A stretch of DNA of 64,000 bases, from NCBI RefSeq assembly GCF_011602085.1, contig NZ_JAAONY010000002.1:248001-312000 (forward strand). The letters are read 5' to 3'. The notes beneath the pieces are model-generated. The model was given only the letters and a program-made list of their open reading frames with translations. It did not search any database and was not told where the DNA came from. The stretch comes from Pseudoteredinibacter isoporae. GTDB lineage: Bacteria > Pseudomonadota > Gammaproteobacteria > Pseudomonadales > Cellvibrionaceae. The translations under genes were made by a program, and so were the position numbers. Below are positions 1-10,479 of this stretch, piece after piece (positions within the stretch are counted from its first letter, which is position 1; each line of letters opens with the position of its first letter).

Positions 1-755
1 TAATGGTCGAGGAAGCCATGTTGGCGTGTAATATTTGCGCTGCTGAGTTTTTCGCTGAAAACAGCATCAATGCCCTCTTCTCCCATCATGCGGGTATCAA
101 AGAAGACAAACTCAAAACGTTGATCGAAGTACTGCAAGAAGATCACCCCGAGTTAGCCGAACTCAAGCTGGACACTTTGGAAGGTTATCGCACACTGATG
201 CAAACTCTGGGCGAAGCAGATCCCCAATTACTGCTGACCTGCAAGCGGCTGCTTCAAGCCAGTCAATTGCATATTGGCAAAGCACCGCATCTGGGGTTGG
301 GGCTTGAGGCCTACGCAACCATTACCTCACCTATACGCCGCTATCAGGACTACTACAATCACCTCCTGTTAAAGGCCGCTATTCAAAATACGCAGGCACC
401 TGCACCACTGACGGAAGAAAACGTGGAACGCCTGCAGGAGCAACTGATGGCTGGCCGCCAAGCCGTACGTCAAATGGAGCAATGGCTGCACGTGCAGTAC
501 ATGGCCGATAAAATTGGCAGTGAACACCAGGCCACGGTCGCACTGGTTAATGGCCAGGGCGTGGGTTTGCGCTTTGACGAAACCGGCATCGAAGGTTTTG
601 CTCTATTGCAAAATAAAGAAAACCCCTGGGAGCTCGACCATCGCCGCCTAAAACTCGTCCGCGGCGACACTGTTTATCAACTTGGTCAATCCCTTAAAGT
701 GAAGGTCGAAAGTATCGACCCCGCTATGCGACGCATTGCGGTCAGCATTGTGTAA
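1..755 (+). CDS. rnb: Exoribonuclease II (RNase II), C-terminal part; 5' end outside window
   Basis: This is the C-terminal part of an RNB-family 3'-5' exoribonuclease that degrades mRNA processively in the cytoplasm. The reading frame is already open at the window edge, so the first ATG at position 3 is not the true start. The visible 250 residues open with EEAMLACNICAA, a conserved RNB segment. They then show the GLGLEAYATITSPIRRYQDY motif (about visible residues 99-118), typical of RNase II rather than RNase R, and a C-terminal S1-like RNA-binding domain (about 165-248). The first catalytic aspartates of the RNB domain lie upstream and cannot be checked. tesB follows after 33 bp on the same strand. 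RNase II is preferred over RNase R because there is no basic C-terminal tail after the S1 domain. Confidence 0.88.
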   Translation, partial: MVEEAMLACNICAAEFFAENSINALFSHHAGIKEDKLKTLIEVLQEDHPELAELKLDTLEGYRTLMQTLGEADPQLLLTCKRLLQASQLHIGKAPHLGLGLEAYATITSPIRRYQDYYNHLLLKAAIQNTQAPAPLTEENVERLQEQLMAGRQAVRQMEQWLHVQYMADKIGSEHQATVALVNGQGVGLRFDETGIEGFALLQNKENPWELDHRRLKLVRGDTVYQLGQSLKVKVESIDPAMRRIAVSIV

Positions 756-788
756 ACACTTTGTTGATTAACATTAAGGAACACCTCT

Positions 789-1661
789 ATGAGCGAGCTC
801 TTTGCGGAGAAAAAAGCGCAAGACTTTAATACCCTGCTACAAGTTTTAAAGCTGGAGCAGCAAGAAGACATGCTTTTTCGCGGGCACAATATGCCCACCG
901 CATGGGGACGCGTCTATGGTGGTCAGGTATTGGCGCAGGCACTGTACGCCGCCCACCAAACCGTCAGTTCCGATTTCGAGGTCCACTCACAACACGCTTA
1001 TTTTATTCGCCCCGGTCAGGTCAATATCGATATCGATTTTCACGTAGAGCTGGTGCGAGATGGCCGTGGCTTTTGTACGCGTCGCGTTACCGCATCACAA
1101 GCCGGCAAAGCGATTCTGATTTCTTCCCTGTCCTTCCAACGACCGGAGCAAGGCTTGGAACAGCAATGCGAATTTCAGCCGGATGCCGGGTTCAAGGGTT
1201 TACAAACCGAACATGAGCGGCAAATCGAATACTGTGAAGCCAAAGGTCTCGACCCGGATAAACGCACACTGGAAATTGAATACCGCAGCACCAATCCATT
1301 TGATCATCTCAACCCACAACCCATGCCCCCGCGAGTCGGTGTGTGGATGCGAGCCAGTGGTCAGGTAGACGATCCCATTCTCAATCAAGCCCTGATGTCG
1401 TATATGTCCGACAGTTATTTGCTGGACACCTCATTGCTGCCCCATGGCATTTCCTATTACAACCCCAAACTGCAAAGCGCCAGCCTGGACCATGCCCTGT
1501 GGTTTTATGGCCAGATTGATGCCAGTCAATGGCATTACTATGAACTGGACAGCCCTCGCACAGGAGGTGCCAGAGGCTTGAACTTTGGCAAGATTTACCA
1601 CGAAGACGGCACACTGGTCGCTGCGGCAGCGCAAGAGTGCTTAATGCGACTGGTGGACTAG
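789..1661 (+). CDS. tesB: Acyl-CoA thioesterase II
   Basis: Acyl-CoA thioesterase of the TesB double-hotdog family, 290 aa (the E. coli enzyme is 286 aa). It hydrolyses medium- and long-chain acyl-CoA to free acid and CoA in the cytoplasm. The N-terminal hotdog contains GRVYGGQVLAQALYAA (about residues 40-55), the hallmark of the family, followed by HSQHAYFIRPG and RDGRGFCTRRV. The second hotdog runs from about 160 to 285 and contains the SYMSDSYLLDTSLLPHG segment with the expected catalytic Asp. AAGGAA seven bases before the ATG supports the start. It lies 33 bp after rnb and could share its transcript; there is no functional link between the two. Confidence 0.93.
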   Translation: MSELFAEKKAQDFNTLLQVLKLEQQEDMLFRGHNMPTAWGRVYGGQVLAQALYAAHQTVSSDFEVHSQHAYFIRPGQVNIDIDFHVELVRDGRGFCTRRVTASQAGKAILISSLSFQRPEQGLEQQCEFQPDAGFKGLQTEHERQIEYCEAKGLDPDKRTLEIEYRSTNPFDHLNPQPMPPRVGVWMRASGQVDDPILNQALMSYMSDSYLLDTSLLPHGISYYNPKLQSASLDHALWFYGQIDASQWHYYELDSPRTGGARGLNFGKIYHEDGTLVAAAAQECLMRLVD

Positions 1662-1766
1662 CTTCTCTCTTTTTAAAAATCAGAAGCTAACACGCGCCGC
1701 TTGATCCCAGACATTGGCTTGGATACTCTAAACACCCCATTTCTGTGGTGTTATGGAGATCGACCA

Positions 1767-4340
<2,574 letters not shown>

Positions 4341-4433
4341 TTCTTTTCCAGAATAGAGTCTAATCCGTATATTTGCCAGCACTAATTGCAATTTTAGATA
4401 TAAAAATTCACCTACCTCCTACTTATTGTTTAT

Positions 4434-5216
4434 ATGGATGCCTTAACATATATATTTGCTGGTGCTGGCGTCGGCTTCGCCGTCGGGGTGACCGGTGTTG
4501 GCGGCGGCTCACTGATGACGCCCCTGCTGATCCTGTTTGGCATTCCCTACAATGTAGCGATCGGCACCGATTTGCTGTTTGCCGCCGTAACCAAAGCGGG
4601 CGGAGTCCGCAGCCATCACAAGCTTGGAAACATCCGCTGGTCTCTGGTTTATGCCCTGGCCGCCGGCAGTATTCCAGCATCACTGGTAACGGCCTTGCTT
4701 TTGCAAACCTTTTTCCAGGGCGCTACCGACTACCAGGGCCTTCTGACCCACAGCCTGGGCCTGATGTTGATCGTGACCTCAGCCGTTATCCTCTTTAAGA
4801 AGCGTCTCCAGAGAGCCAGCTTGAATGAAGGGGGCTTTATGGGCAAAGTTCATCGCCATGGCAAGCTGATCACGGTATTCAGCGGCGTTATTTTAGGTGT
4901 CCTGGTCACATTGTCTTCGGTGGGTGCCGGCGCCTTCTGTGCCGCTCTGCTGCTGGTGCTCTACCCCAAACTGAAAGCTACTGAGGTTGTGGGTACCGAT
5001 ATTGCCCATGCCGTACCCTTGACTCTGATTGCCGGCCTGGGCCATCTATTCTTCCTGGGCAATGTGGATTTTGTTCTGCTGGCTTGCTTGTTGGCAGGGT
5101 CATTACCGGCCATTCACTTTGGCAGCAAAGTGTCTGCTCAGTTGCCGAACAGCATTCTTCAACCAGCGCTGGCTTCCCTGTTGATGCTGCTGGGTGTGAA
5201 GTTCGCCTTCCTCTAA
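4434..5216 (+). CDS. TauE/SafE family permease (probable sulfur-anion transporter)
   Basis: Integral inner-membrane protein of 260 aa with about eight hydrophobic segments arranged as two related halves, as in the TauE/SafE (former DUF81) family. Its start carries GVGFAVGVTGVGGGSLMTPL, the family's N-terminal glycine-rich signature. The second-half counterpart is LGVLVTLSSVGAGAFCAALL (about residues 152-175). Members export sulfite or sulfoacetate or import sulfur-containing anions. Divergence from cysB across a conspicuous inverted repeat suggests control by sulfur status and a role in moving an inorganic sulfur anion. The substrate and direction are inferred from context only. No strong Shine-Dalgarno sequence precedes the ATG. 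Confidence 0.85.
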   Translation: MDALTYIFAGAGVGFAVGVTGVGGGSLMTPLLILFGIPYNVAIGTDLLFAAVTKAGGVRSHHKLGNIRWSLVYALAAGSIPASLVTALLLQTFFQGATDYQGLLTHSLGLMLIVTSAVILFKKRLQRASLNEGGFMGKVHRHGKLITVFSGVILGVLVTLSSVGAGAFCAALLLVLYPKLKATEVVGTDIAHAVPLTLIAGLGHLFFLGNVDFVLLACLLAGSLPAIHFGSKVSAQLPNSILQPALASLLMLLGVKFAFL

Positions 5217-5241
5217 TACAAGCTGAGACCCAGAACGCCCC

Positions 5242-6141
5242 CTATTCTTTGGGTTCATTGGCTACGCCATGGGGTACATGTCCTGTAGCGACATGCTGGC
5301 TGGCTGAATGGCAATGGCTCTGCTGATCATCAAAGAATACGTCGGCACTATAGGAACGTAGAAACTCGCCCTTATCCAGCCCCCCCAAAAAGAGCGATTC
5401 ATCCAGGCGAATGCCCCATTGGCGCAGGGTTCGAATAACACGTTCATGGGCAGGTGCAGAACGCGCTGTCACGAGAGCCGTTCGGATCGGGCAATCGCCA
5501 TCAGGAAAGTCCGCCTGCAGGCTCTGCAGAGCCTTAAGAAAATTCTTGAATGGACCGCCACTGAGTGGTGTCTTGGCTTTGCTCTTTTCGTTTTCCGCAA
5601 AGGCTTCCAGTCCCTCTTGCTTGTAGATGCGTTCGGATTCGTCAGAAAACAACACCGCATCACCATCAAAGGCAAAGCGCAGCTCCCCATCATCCCCCCG
5701 ACGCGAACCGGCCAGCATCAAAGTGGCTGCGGCCACGCCTGCATCCAGGGCTTGGCGGACATCTTCAGCGTGTGTCGATAAAAACAGATGGCAACCGAAG
5801 GCCGACACATAACGATAAGGACTTTCGCCACCACAGAAGGCCGCCCGAGTGATACCCAATTCATAATGCTCAATAGAATTAAAGACTCTCAAACCCGTAT
5901 CGGCGCTGTTGCGTGACAACAGAATCACCTCAACCCGCGTTTTCTCGGCATTCAGGGCGAGCAGCTTTTTAACCAATGGAAAAGCTTCACCCGGTTCGAG
6001 AATGTCTTCCTCGTGTTGGCGCTGGTACTCGGCAAACGCTTCGAGACCATCGCGCTCAAATACGGTGTGACTATCGCTTAAATCAAATAAAGCTCTCGAA
6101 GAAATGGCAATGACCAGCTTGTCGCCAAATGCGGTGGGCAT
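5242..6141 (-). CDS. Cytosolic 5'-nucleotidase (PF06189-type)
   Basis: 299 aa protein resembling the bacterial 5'-nucleotidase family related to eukaryotic cytosolic 5'-nucleotidase 1. It would dephosphorylate nucleoside monophosphates. Family segments visible are KLVIAISSRALFDLSDSH at the start, EVILLSRNSADTGLRVFNSI (about 75-94), AAFCGGESPYRYVSAFGCHL, FDGDAVLFSDESERIY (about 157-172) and the C-terminal LFLGGLDKGEFLRSYSADVF with FFDDQ, consistent with HAD-like aspartate motifs. The start at 6141 is preferred to an upstream TTG at 6192 because GGGAG precedes it at good spacing and the family alignment begins there. It converges with the permease gene and follows a TetR regulator gene on the same strand with a gap of about 110 bp. 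Confidence 0.85.
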   Translation of the reverse strand: MPTAFGDKLVIAISSRALFDLSDSHTVFERDGLEAFAEYQRQHEEDILEPGEAFPLVKKLLALNAEKTRVEVILLSRNSADTGLRVFNSIEHYELGITRAAFCGGESPYRYVSAFGCHLFLSTHAEDVRQALDAGVAAATLMLAGSRRGDDGELRFAFDGDAVLFSDESERIYKQEGLEAFAENEKSKAKTPLSGGPFKNFLKALQSLQADFPDGDCPIRTALVTARSAPAHERVIRTLRQWGIRLDESLFLGGLDKGEFLRSYSADVFFDDQQSHCHSASQHVATGHVPHGVANEPKE

Positions 6142-6252
6142 AGTGGGCTTCTCCCTAAACTCTTTAGTCATGCCTTGTCTGGCACGTTTCAATGCACTTT
6201 ATGAAGCTTCGCCAACAACAGAGCCTCACACAGGAAGTTGGACGCCCCCTGA

Positions 6253-6933
6253 CTATTTATGCGCGCAGTTATGCATGCTTAACAAATGACAGCACAGGGC
6301 TTTCAGATCCTGAAGGCTGCGTGCGGAACGATCTGGACTCTGGTCCACAACGCTTAGTAAAAGCGCATGACTCGTCTCCAGCTGCAAGCGGGCGATACGG
6401 CCCAGCTCATCGTCTGCCTGGGTAAAGCCCAGGCGTTTATACATGCTTATAAAATGACGGATCACCACATCATCATGCTGAGTGTCCAGCTCCCGCAACT
6501 CCGGTATTGCCCAAAGGGCTTGGGCCAAGGGCAAGATCGCTCGTTGCTCACGATACACATCGAGCATTAAATCCATTTGACAGGCGACAAAGCTCTCGAT
6601 GCTCATAGATTCGATATCCAGACGCTCCGTGGCTTCCAGCGCTTCGGTCATGCGGTTCAGCCAACGCTCACCAAGAGCATAAAGAATCGCGTGCTTGTTC
6701 GGAAAGTAGTGATACAAAGCCCCAACAGAAATGCCCAGGTCTTTAGCAATCAGAATGGTCGTTAAATCATCGAAACCCACCTCATCAAGCAAGCGAGCGG
6801 TGGTATCAAGAATCTGCTGAGTCTTTTGCTTGGCCCTTTCCTGAATCGGCTGCCGCCGTGGAGCCAGCTTGGTTTTGCGTTCTTTTTGTCTTTCTAGGGG
6901 CATGATCTTATTGGCCTCGAATATCCCCCTCAT
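6253..6933 (-). CDS. TetR-family transcriptional regulator
   Basis: TetR-type repressor of up to 226 aa. The DNA-binding domain lies at about residues 30-80, with QILDTTARLLDEVGFDDLTT followed by the recognition helix region LGISVGALYHYFPNKHAIL, which is diagnostic of the family. The ligand-binding C-terminus is divergent and gives no clue to the effector. The residues before the HTH are unusually basic (RQKERKTKLAPRRQPIQERAKQK). The start is uncertain: an ATG at 6903 would remove ten residues and is about equally plausible. It is divergent from a phosphatase-like gene and upstream, on the same strand, of the 5'-nucleotidase gene. Its target may be either neighbour. Confidence 0.85.
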   Translation of the reverse strand: MRGIFEANKIMPLERQKERKTKLAPRRQPIQERAKQKTQQILDTTARLLDEVGFDDLTTILIAKDLGISVGALYHYFPNKHAILYALGERWLNRMTEALEATERLDIESMSIESFVACQMDLMLDVYREQRAILPLAQALWAIPELRELDTQHDDVVIRHFISMYKRLGFTQADDELGRIARLQLETSHALLLSVVDQSPDRSARSLQDLKALCCHLLSMHNCAHK

Positions 6934-7140
6934 TCTAGCTTTATTGTTGCCGAGTGACTACAAGGCAGCTTCAAAGCCTTATTCGTTAATACCAGAGGCT
7001 TTAAGAAAGCATCAAACATGCGGTTATTTTGTGGACAACTGAAGCACCCTGCCCCCGTAAATCTCGAAGCCCCCTCATCTTTTTATCACAATTTTATACA
7101 ACTCTGGACAAGAACCGCCGCCCAAGTCAGTATCAAAACA

Positions 7141-7638
7141 ATGAATATTTTATTTATCTGCACTCATAACCGCTGCCGAAGCATTTTGGCCGAGGCGGTG
7201 TTTCGTCAGCAAGCCGATATTAATGGCAGCCCCTTAATTGTGCGCTCCGCAGGCAGTCAACCTGCGGGAGTTGTCCACGCCGAATCTCTCGCGGCGCTTG
7301 AGAGGCATAACATTTCCCGCAAGGGATTAAACAGCCAGTCCTGGAACGAGTTTGAGCAATGGCCATGCAATCTCGCCATTACCGTTTGTAATTCAGCCGC
7401 TCAGGAAAGCTGCCCCAGCTGGCTGCAACAAGGCGAGAACCTGCACTGGAGCTTACAAGACCCCTCATCCCTTCCCGGTGACCAGAACACACGTGAAGCG
7501 GCCTTCGATACGCTGGTCGAAACTCTGCAAAAAGCCGCCGAACAATTTACTGATCGTTTAAGGCAAGATGGCCCCGAGGCCGCCATTGACAGCCTCCAGC
7601 AATTTGGCGCGACACTGAGTACAAAGCCCAGCCATTGA
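7141..7638 (+). CDS. Low-molecular-weight phosphatase / ArsC-type arsenate reductase-like protein
   Basis: 165 aa protein of the low-molecular-weight tyrosine phosphatase superfamily. The N-terminus is MNILFICTHNRCRSILAEA, which gives the P-loop C-T-H-N-R-C-R-S (CX5R-S) at residues 8-15. A DP motif in LQDPSSLPGDQ (about residues 106-116) supplies the expected general acid. The HWSLQDP context and the following loop resemble the thioredoxin-linked ArsC branch as much as true phosphatases. Only sequence comparison with the resolving cysteines of ArsC would separate the two. The ATG at 7141 is chosen because the fold starts there; the open frame extends upstream to 7018 with no family similarity. 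No arsB, acr3 or arsR gene is nearby, so an arsenic role is unsupported. Confidence 0.82.
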   Translation: MNILFICTHNRCRSILAEAVFRQQADINGSPLIVRSAGSQPAGVVHAESLAALERHNISRKGLNSQSWNEFEQWPCNLAITVCNSAAQESCPSWLQQGENLHWSLQDPSSLPGDQNTREAAFDTLVETLQKAAEQFTDRLRQDGPEAAIDSLQQFGATLSTKPSH

Positions 7639-7747
7639 TTGCCAAACACTGAATCTTGACCACTGCACGGTTTTAAAAGTGTCAAATGTTTTAGTATCGT
7701 TATCCTGTGACTACTTCGCTCTATGAACTACGAAGATTGGGTTAAAG

Positions 7748-8503
7748 ATGCTGGCAAAATTCGGCAAGGTCTTGCTGATCAGTTTTTGTGTTTTCCTCGC
7801 CGCGTTTGAATATCGCACCGCCGTATTGGAATTCGTTTGGCCCGCACAATGGGGCGGCAATACCTATTGGCATGGCCAGCCCCACTCCCTGCGACAGGAA
7901 AAACAGATCGCGATCACCTTTGACGATGGCCCCTCTCTCTATACGGCTCCTATTCTCGATATCCTCAAGGAACATCAAATTACGGCCACCTTTTTCATGA
8001 TGGGGCGTCAAGTTGAAGCGCACCCCGAGCTGGCTCGCCGAGTCGTGAGAGAGGGCCATGAAATTGGCAATCACGGTTATGATCTGATTGCCCAATCAGG
8101 GTTAAAGAAGTATTACCTCAGCTCACTGTCCGATACAGAACTGCAAAAAGCCGAAAACCGCATTCGTGAAATCACCGGACAGACAGCTGTTTATTTTAGG
8201 CCACCTGGCGGTCAAATAGGACGGAACCTATGGAAACAGGTCGAGCAAACCAGGCTCACCACGATTACCGGTACACTGCCTTTTCCCGAAGCCAGTAACA
8301 GCGCCGAACAACAACTCGCGACCATCGTTCAGCATTTGGAACCCGGTGGAATTTTGATTTTACACGATGGTGATGACGCCCATCCCGATTCGGAACGTGG
8401 GCAGAATGTCCTGGAACTGATGCCTCTGCTGTTAAAGCATCTGCAAAAAGAAGGTTACAAAGTGGTTCCGCTAAACGTTCTGCTCACCACTCACAATCAG
8501 TAG
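7748..8503 (+). CDS. Polysaccharide deacetylase-family protein (NodB domain), atypical metal site
   Basis: 251 aa protein with an N-terminal hydrophobic anchor (about residues 7-22) and a NodB/CE4 domain. Motif 1 is ITFDDGPS (about 56-63), containing both the catalytic and metal aspartates. Motif 3 is FRPPGG and motif 5 is ILILHDG, as expected. Motif 2, normally His-Ser/Thr-x-x-His, reads GNHGYDL, so the second metal-binding histidine is replaced by leucine. Motif 4 also lacks the usual Asp-x-x-Asp-Trp. CE4 enzymes remove N- or O-acetyl groups from peptidoglycan, chitin or exopolysaccharide. With this metal site the protein may be inactive or use altered coordination. It would act in the periplasm, tethered to the inner membrane. 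It stands alone, with LysE convergent downstream. Confidence 0.85.
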   Translation: MLAKFGKVLLISFCVFLAAFEYRTAVLEFVWPAQWGGNTYWHGQPHSLRQEKQIAITFDDGPSLYTAPILDILKEHQITATFFMMGRQVEAHPELARRVVREGHEIGNHGYDLIAQSGLKKYYLSSLSDTELQKAENRIREITGQTAVYFRPPGGQIGRNLWKQVEQTRLTTITGTLPFPEASNSAEQQLATIVQHLEPGGILILHDGDDAHPDSERGQNVLELMPLLLKHLQKEGYKVVPLNVLLTTHNQ

Positions 8504-8516
8504 TAGGCACGAGTTC

Positions 8517-9119
8517 TCAAAGGGTTTTGACCGCTGCGACCAGCAAGGCCAGTACCATTAACAATGCAAACAGGATTCGAAGGTAACGTCCCTGCCCTGG
8601 CTTTGAAAAAATACCACGCAACAGTCGCCCGGCCAACAACCAGGCCCCATCAACAAACACCGCTACGGAAAAACAACAAATGGCCGTAAGCAACAAAGCG
8701 CTTAGAGAATCCTCATGCGGCAAGAGAAAACTTGAAAACAAGGCAACAAACGCCGCATAGGCTTTTGGGTTAATCAGATTAAAAACAAAACCCTGCCAGA
8801 ACCCCGGTGCGATTGTCGAAGAAGAAGCCGCTGAATTGATGGGCGCCGCTGCAATACTCCAAGCCAACCAAAGAATATAGAGCGACGCAACGATTTGCAT
8901 TAGCAGCATCAAGTTATCGTGAATGCTCAACAAGCCATTCAGCAACAACGCGGCAAATGACATTACCCACAGAAGCCCACAGAGAATTCCCGCAAGGAAT
9001 GCCACGCCCTGCCGTAAAGGAAAACCGGCACCAATTGCAGCCAGTGCCATCGGCGCTGGCCCTGGGGAACCCAAAAGAAGTGCCGTGGCGGCAATCAGTG
9101 TTAACAGTGCCTCAAACAC
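8517..9119 (-). CDS. LysE/RhtB family amino-acid exporter
   Basis: 200 aa polytopic inner-membrane protein with about six hydrophobic segments. The N-terminal segment ends in LLGSPGPAPMALAAIGAGFP (residues 16-35), the PGP-containing signature of LysE/RhtB exporters. A central GFVFNLINPKAYAAFVALFS (about 111-130) carries the NPK motif of the second half. Members export amino acids or small derivatives driven by proton motive force; the substrate cannot be told from sequence. The start is a GTG. The gene follows prpF on the same strand after a terminator-like hairpin, so it may be expressed separately from the propionate operon. Confidence 0.85.
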   Translation of the reverse strand: MFEALLTLIAATALLLGSPGPAPMALAAIGAGFPLRQGVAFLAGILCGLLWVMSFAALLLNGLLSIHDNLMLLMQIVASLYILWLAWSIAAAPINSAASSSTIAPGFWQGFVFNLINPKAYAAFVALFSSFLLPHEDSLSALLLTAICCFSVAVFVDGAWLLAGRLLRGIFSKPGQGRYLRILFALLMVLALLVAAVKTL

Positions 9120-9148
9120 GGTCAGTCTCGAAAGGAAATTAAAGAATC

Positions 9149-9174
9149 AGAGCTGGCACAGACAGGCCAGCTCT
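9149..9174 (-). terminator. Terminator-like hairpin after prpF
   Basis: Arms AGAGCTGG and CCAGCTCT (8 bp) enclose a 10-base loop just downstream of the prpF stop. On the minus strand the stem is followed by GATTCTTTAATTT, a broken T-rich tail. It probably ends or attenuates the prp transcript before the LysE gene. Confidence 0.6.
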
Positions 9175-9184
9175 TAAGACGGAA

Positions 9185-10363
9185 TTAAAAAGTGTCGGCA
9201 GGAATACGAACCCAACCTTCCATAAGCACTCGGGCGCTACGGCTCATAATGGCTTTAGTAGCCGTCCAGTCACCGTCTTCCAGCTTGGCTTCGGCACCCA
9301 CACGCAATGTACCCGATGGATGACCAAAGCGAACCGCTTGACGTTCTCCACCGCCAGCCGCTGTGTTGACAAGCGTACCTGGAATCGCCGCGGCCGTCCC
9401 GATGGCTACAGCGGCGGTTCCCATCATAGCGTGGTGAAGCTTGCCCATGGACAAGGCGCGAACGCAAAGATCGATATCTTCCGCATTAACGTTTTTCCCA
9501 CTGGAAGACGTATAACTGCTTGCCGGTGCGACAAACGCAATCTTTGGCGTGTGCTGGCGAGCCGCTGCTTCGCTGACATCGCTGATCAAACCCATTGCAA
9601 TCGCGCCATGAGTACGAAGCGTTTCAAACTTTTCCAAGGCGGCATTATCGCCATTAATCGCGTCCTGTAGCTCGGTACCCCGGTAACCAATCGCATCGGC
9701 GTCCACAAAAATGGTAGGAATGCCGGCATTGATCATGGTCGCTTTTAACGTGCCAACACCCGGGACTTCCAGATCATCCACAAGATTTCCGGTCGGGAAC
9801 ATGGAGCCCTCACCATCAGCCGGGTCCATAAATTCAATTTCAACTTCTGCGGCAGGAAACGTAACGCCGTCCAATTCAAAGTCGCCAATTTCCTGAACTT
9901 CACCATTACACATGGGCACATGAGCGATAATGGTTTTCTGAATATTCACCTGCCAGATTCGCACGGTACAAATGCCATTTTCCGGCACACGGTCGGCATC
10001 AACAATACCTTTACTGATTGCGAACGCCCCCACAGCAGCAGTTAAGTTGCCACAGTTGCCACTCCAGTCAACAAAGGCTTTATCGATTGCTACCTGACCA
10101 AAGAGATAATCCACATCGTGATCTGGCTCGCTGCTTTTATCGAGGATAACGGTTTTCGAGGTGCTTGAGGTTGCACCACCCATACCATCAATTTGTTTCG
10201 CATAAGGGTCCGGGCTACCAATCACTCGCAACAACATAGCGTCGCGAGCCGCACCCGGCTGCTGACAGACTTCGGGCAGCTCATCACGTTTAAAAAACAC
10301 CCCTTTACTGGTGCCACCACGAATATACGTAGCTGGAATTTTTATCTGGGGAGCAAAAGCCAT
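9185..10363 (-). CDS. prpF: 2-methylaconitate cis-trans isomerase PrpF
   Basis: 392 aa protein of the PrpF family. It interconverts 2-methylaconitate isomers so that the AcnD product can be used in the methylcitrate cycle. The N-terminus IPATYIRGGTSKGVFFKRDE (about residues 8-27) is the family signature; the segments DGMGGATSSTSK (about 57-68) and SGNCGNLTAAVGAFA (about 98-112) contain the residues expected at the active site of this diaminopimelate-epimerase-like fold. ATG 10363 is chosen because AGGA lies eight bases before it; an upstream ATG at 10387 has no ribosome-binding site. It is the last gene of the prp operon, 116 bp after acnD. The pairing of acnD with prpF replaces PrpD. Confidence 0.94.
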   Translation of the reverse strand: MAFAPQIKIPATYIRGGTSKGVFFKRDELPEVCQQPGAARDAMLLRVIGSPDPYAKQIDGMGGATSSTSKTVILDKSSEPDHDVDYLFGQVAIDKAFVDWSGNCGNLTAAVGAFAISKGIVDADRVPENGICTVRIWQVNIQKTIIAHVPMCNGEVQEIGDFELDGVTFPAAEVEIEFMDPADGEGSMFPTGNLVDDLEVPGVGTLKATMINAGIPTIFVDADAIGYRGTELQDAINGDNAALEKFETLRTHGAIAMGLISDVSEAAARQHTPKIAFVAPASSYTSSSGKNVNAEDIDLCVRALSMGKLHHAMMGTAAVAIGTAAAIPGTLVNTAAGGGERQAVRFGHPSGTLRVGAEAKLEDGDWTATKAIMSRSARVLMEGWVRIPADTF

Positions 10364-10410
10364 AACTCGAATCCTATCAACAATCATTCAAAACGGTCCT
10401 GCGCATACAG

Positions 10411-10428
10411 GACGGGGAAATCCCCGTC
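10411..10428 (-). other. Stem-loop between acnD and prpF
   Basis: Seven-base arms GACGGGG and CCCCGTC with a tetraloop AAAT lie inside the 116-bp acnD-prpF gap. No T-run follows on the minus strand, so this is more likely a processing or mRNA-stability element than a terminator. Confidence 0.5.
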
Positions 10429-10479
10429 TGACTTTGCCGAAAACAAAACCAGACGGAGTTGCGATTTTCAATTTAAGGT

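Noticed and set aside
7141-7638. Arsenic-resistance determinant
   Set aside because: The phosphatase fold alone is not enough; no arsenite pump, arsR or other ars gene is adjacent.
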